A DNA stretch of 64,000 bases, taken from positions 310,001 to 374,000 of the forward strand of contig NZ_VLNY01000003.1 in the NCBI RefSeq assembly GCF_008297975.1, in the 5' to 3' direction. Origin of the DNA: Antrihabitans cavernicola (GTDB taxonomy: Bacteria; Actinomycetota; Actinomycetes; Mycobacteriales; Mycobacteriaceae). The translations under genes and the position numbers were made by a program. Shown in pieces: positions 61,701 to 64,000 of the stretch. The notes under the pieces were generated by a model that did no database searches, had not been told where the DNA came from, and worked only from the letters and a program-made list of their open reading frames with translations. Each line of letters begins with the position of its first letter. The stretch's first letter is position 1.

Positions 61701-61774
61701 GCATCGCAGCGACGCAGGAGCGAGGAGCGGAGCGCGTGCCGAGTCGAGGAATGTCACAGCGGGGAGACAAGTAA
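61697..61774 (+). CDS. Possible 25-residue peptide bridging carA and carB
   Basis: A GTG overlapping the carA stop (GTGA) opens a 25-codon frame that ends in TAA overlapping the carB ATG by one base (TAATG). The peptide is basic and polar (starts [18 protein letters not shown]). The DNA has a repetitive GAGCGAGGAGCGGAGCGCG run like intergenic repeats of high-GC actinobacteria. It may be a translated linker that keeps ribosomes moving from carA to carB, or chance within a repeat. Confidence 0.4.
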   Translation: MSIAATQERGAERVPSRGMSQRGDK

Positions 61775-64000
61775 TGCCGAAGCGCACAGATCTGAAGCAC
61801 ATTCTGGTGATCGGGTCGGGTCCGATCGTGATCGGTCAGGCTTGCGAGTTCGACTACTCGGGAACCCAGGCGTGTCGCGTCCTCCGTGAGGAGGGCTTGC
61901 GGGTCTCGCTGGTGAACTCCAATCCGGCGACCATCATGACCGATCCCGAGTTCGCCGACTCCACCTATGTGGAGCCGATCAACGCCGAGTTCGTCGAGAA
62001 GGTGATCGTGCTCGAGGCCGAACGCGGCCATCCCATCGACGCGGTCTTGGCAACCCTCGGCGGTCAGACAGCGCTGAACTGCGCTGTCGCACTGCACGAG
62101 CAGGGCATTCTGCAGAAGCACGGCGTCGAGTTGATCGGCGCCGATTTCGAGGCCATCCAACGCGGCGAGGATCGGCAGAAGTTCAAGGACATCGTCGCCA
62201 AGGTCGGTGGCGAGAGCGCCAAGTCGGCCGTGTGCTACACGATGGACGAAGTTCGCAAAACCGTTGCGGAACTTGGTTTTCCGGTAGTCGTACGACCCAG
62301 CTTCACCATGGGCGGTCTCGGCTCCGGCATGGCGTACGACGACGACGATCTCGATCGGATCGCGGGCGGTGGACTCGCCGCATCGCCGACAGCCAACGTG
62401 TTGATCGAGGAATCGATCCTCGGGTGGAAGGAATTCGAGCTCGAGCTGATGCGCGACAGCCGCGACAACGTGGTCATCGTCTGCTCGATCGAGAACGTCG
62501 ACCCGATGGGTGTGCACACCGGCGACTCGATGACCGTCGCACCGGCGCTGACGCTCACCGACGTCGAATATCAGAAGATGCGCGATCTCGGAATCGCGAT
62601 TCTGCGAGAGGTCGGGGTCGACACCGGCGGCTGCAACATCCAGTTCGCGATCGACCCGGCGGACGGTCGCCTGATCGTGATCGAGATGAACCCACGCGTA
62701 TCGCGTTCCAGCGCACTGGCATCGAAGGCCACCGGCTTCCCGATCGCCAAGATCGCGGCCAAGTTGGCGGTCGGCTACACCCTCGACGAGATCGTCAACG
62801 ACATCACCAAGGAAACCCCCGCCTGCTTCGAGCCGACGCTGGACTACGTCGTGGTCAAGGCGCCGCGGTTCGCGTTCGAGAAGTTCCCCGGCGCGGATAC
62901 GACGCTGACCACCACGATGAAGTCGGTCGGCGAGGCAATGAGCCTGGGCCGCAACTTCTCCGAGGCACTCGGCAAGGTCTTGCGGTCGCTGGAGACCAAG
63001 GCGACGAGCTTCTGGACGCTGAGCGACGAGGCCATCGCGGGGGAGCGAGCACGCGATGTGGCTGCGGTACTTGCCGATCTGAAAGTGCCGACCGAGGGTC
63101 GCATCTACGACGTCGAACTCGCGCTGCGCCTCGGCGCTTCGGTGGACGACGTCGCGAAGGCTTCCGGCATCGACCCGTGGTTCGTCGAGGAGGTCAACGG
63201 GCTGGTCGAGCTGCGCGCCGAACTGCAGGACGCGCCGGTGATCGACGCGTGGCTGTTGCGTCGCGCCAAGCATGCTGGGCTGTCCGACGGCCAGATCGCC
63301 GCCCTGCGACCGGAACTCGCGGGCGAGGACGGTGTCCGGACCCTGCGGCACCGGCTCGGCGTGCGTCCGGTCTTCAAGACCGTCGACACCTGCGCGGCCG
63401 AATTCGAGGCCAAGACCCCGTACCACTACTCCACCTACGAATTGGATCCCGACGCCGAGTCCGAGGTGGCGCCGCAGACCGAGCTCGGCAAGGTGATCAT
63501 TCTGGGCTCGGGACCGAACCGGATCGGTCAGGGTATCGAGTTCGATTACTCGTGCGTGCACGCGGCAACCACGTTGTCGGAGGCCGGTTTCGAGACCGTC
63601 ATGGTCAACTGCAACCCGGAGACCGTCTCCACCGACTACGACACGGCCGACCGCCTGTACTTCGAGCCCTTGACCTTCGAGGACGTGCTCGAGGTCTATC
63701 ACGCGGAATGCGAATCGGGTAAGGGCGGACCGGGCGTTGTCGGCGTGATCGTGCAGTTGGGCGGCCAGACTCCGCTCGGCCTGGCGCAGCGCCTCACCGA
63801 TGCCGGCGTGCCGGTGGTCGGGACATCGGCCGCGGCAATCGATCTGGCCGAGGATCGCGGCGAATTCGGTGACGTCCTGGTAGCTGCCGGTCTCCCGGCA
63901 CCGAAGTACGGCACCGCAACCACGTTCCCGCAGGCGAAGAAGATCGCCGCCGAAATCGGATACCCGGTGCTGGTACGCCCGTCGTACGTGCTCGGCGGCC
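61774..64000 (+). CDS. carB: Carbamoyl-phosphate synthase large subunit, 3' end beyond window
   Basis: The first 742 codons are present. The N-terminal half contains [20 protein letters not shown], the ATP-grasp region [20 protein letters not shown], and [19 protein letters not shown]. An oligomerisation domain (about 400-555) follows, and then the start of the second ATP-grasp half ([41 protein letters not shown], breaking off at [11 protein letters not shown]). Start ATG 61774 has GGGGAGA upstream and shares one base with the preceding small frame. UMP/allosteric region is outside the window. Confidence 0.96.
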   Translation, partial: MPKRTDLKHILVIGSGPIVIGQACEFDYSGTQACRVLREEGLRVSLVNSNPATIMTDPEFADSTYVEPINAEFVEKVIVLEAERGHPIDAVLATLGGQTALNCAVALHEQGILQKHGVELIGADFEAIQRGEDRQKFKDIVAKVGGESAKSAVCYTMDEVRKTVAELGFPVVVRPSFTMGGLGSGMAYDDDDLDRIAGGGLAASPTANVLIEESILGWKEFELELMRDSRDNVVIVCSIENVDPMGVHTGDSMTVAPALTLTDVEYQKMRDLGIAILREVGVDTGGCNIQFAIDPADGRLIVIEMNPRVSRSSALASKATGFPIAKIAAKLAVGYTLDEIVNDITKETPACFEPTLDYVVVKAPRFAFEKFPGADTTLTTTMKSVGEAMSLGRNFSEALGKVLRSLETKATSFWTLSDEAIAGERARDVAAVLADLKVPTEGRIYDVELALRLGASVDDVAKASGIDPWFVEEVNGLVELRAELQDAPVIDAWLLRRAKHAGLSDGQIAALRPELAGEDGVRTLRHRLGVRPVFKTVDTCAAEFEAKTPYHYSTYELDPDAESEVAPQTELGKVIILGSGPNRIGQGIEFDYSCVHAATTLSEAGFETVMVNCNPETVSTDYDTADRLYFEPLTFEDVLEVYHAECESGKGGPGVVGVIVQLGGQTPLGLAQRLTDAGVPVVGTSAAAIDLAEDRGEFGDVLVAAGLPAPKYGTATTFPQAKKIAAEIGYPVLVRPSYVLGG

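Noticed and set aside
61669-63702. 677-codon minus-strand open frame opposite carB
   Set aside because: Shadow of carB; no start signal, no domain.

Overview
The window is 64 kb of high-GC, densely packed chromosomal DNA from a mycolic-acid-group actinobacterium, most likely a Rhodococcus or Nocardia relative (family Nocardiaceae). The evidence is gene order and content. Large blocks follow Mycobacterium tuberculosis order: yajC-secD-secF-lipoprotein-apt-rel-ppiB-hisS, the Rv2578c radical SAM gene, aspS, the Rv2560 and Rv2559c (rarA) homologues, alaS-ruvX-mltG-aroE-Rv2551c-aroC-aroK-aroB, Rv2536-pepQ-efp-nusB, and pyrR-pyrB-pyrC-Rv1382-carA-carB. GTG starts, GTGA/ATGA stop-start overlaps and leaderless-looking promoters are frequent. 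An EspC-like type VII secretion substrate, an F420-type luciferase-like enzyme and a KstR-type operator point the same way. No rRNA, tRNA or CRISPR array was seen.

Layout. 1-9.4 kb: edge-truncated membrane esterase (minus), then Sec accessory genes, a lipoprotein, apt and the (p)ppGpp enzyme Rel. 9.4-11.5 kb: the accessory spot. A decayed DUF559-type nuclease gene sits between two copies of the same long hairpin, and the second hairpin is split in its loop by a complete IS30-family element. 11.5-16.3 kb: two cyclophilin-type isomerases (minus), hisS, a membrane protein and malate dehydrogenase. 16.3-19 kb: EspC-like protein with a large Gly/Ala-rich partner, and a secreted DUF5995 protein. 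19-23.4 kb: NTF2-like protein, a 3-beta-HSD-like dehydrogenase behind a perfect KstR box, a radical SAM gene behind a mycobacterial-type SOS box, GtrA, and an ArsR-SRPBCC fusion with a palindromic operator. 23.4-26.4 kb: korA-korB. 26.5-33.4 kb: DUF222/HNH protein, zinc metallopeptidase, aspS, a Pro/Gly/Gln-rich membrane protein and an atypical phosphotransferase. 33.4-38.6 kb: Tat-lipoprotein M13 peptidase, an ECF42-type sigma factor, a secreted nucleoside hydrolase and the DGPF/YCII protein typical of ECF42 loci. 38.6-53.4 kb: rarA, alaS, ruvX, mltG and the shikimate cluster (no dehydroquinase, with an F420-type enzyme where M. tuberculosis has it), then pepQ, efp, nusB. 53.4-57 kb: DUF429 protein and a two-gene unit pairing an AurF-like diiron oxygenase with a ferredoxin/ferredoxin-NADP reductase. 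57-64 kb: the pyrimidine operon with a canonical PyrR-binding leader, running off the right edge inside carB.

Most genes are housekeeping: Sec export, stringent response, tRNA charging, aromatic amino acid and pyrimidine synthesis. The more interesting material is regulatory (KstR, LexA, PyrR and several orphan palindromes) and structural (hairpin-flanked nuclease cassette, tandem repeats at gene ends, a tiny ORF bridging carA and carB). I see no clearly new multi-gene defence or mobile system. The nearest candidates are the hairpin-flanked DUF559 cassette and the AurF-FprB pair.
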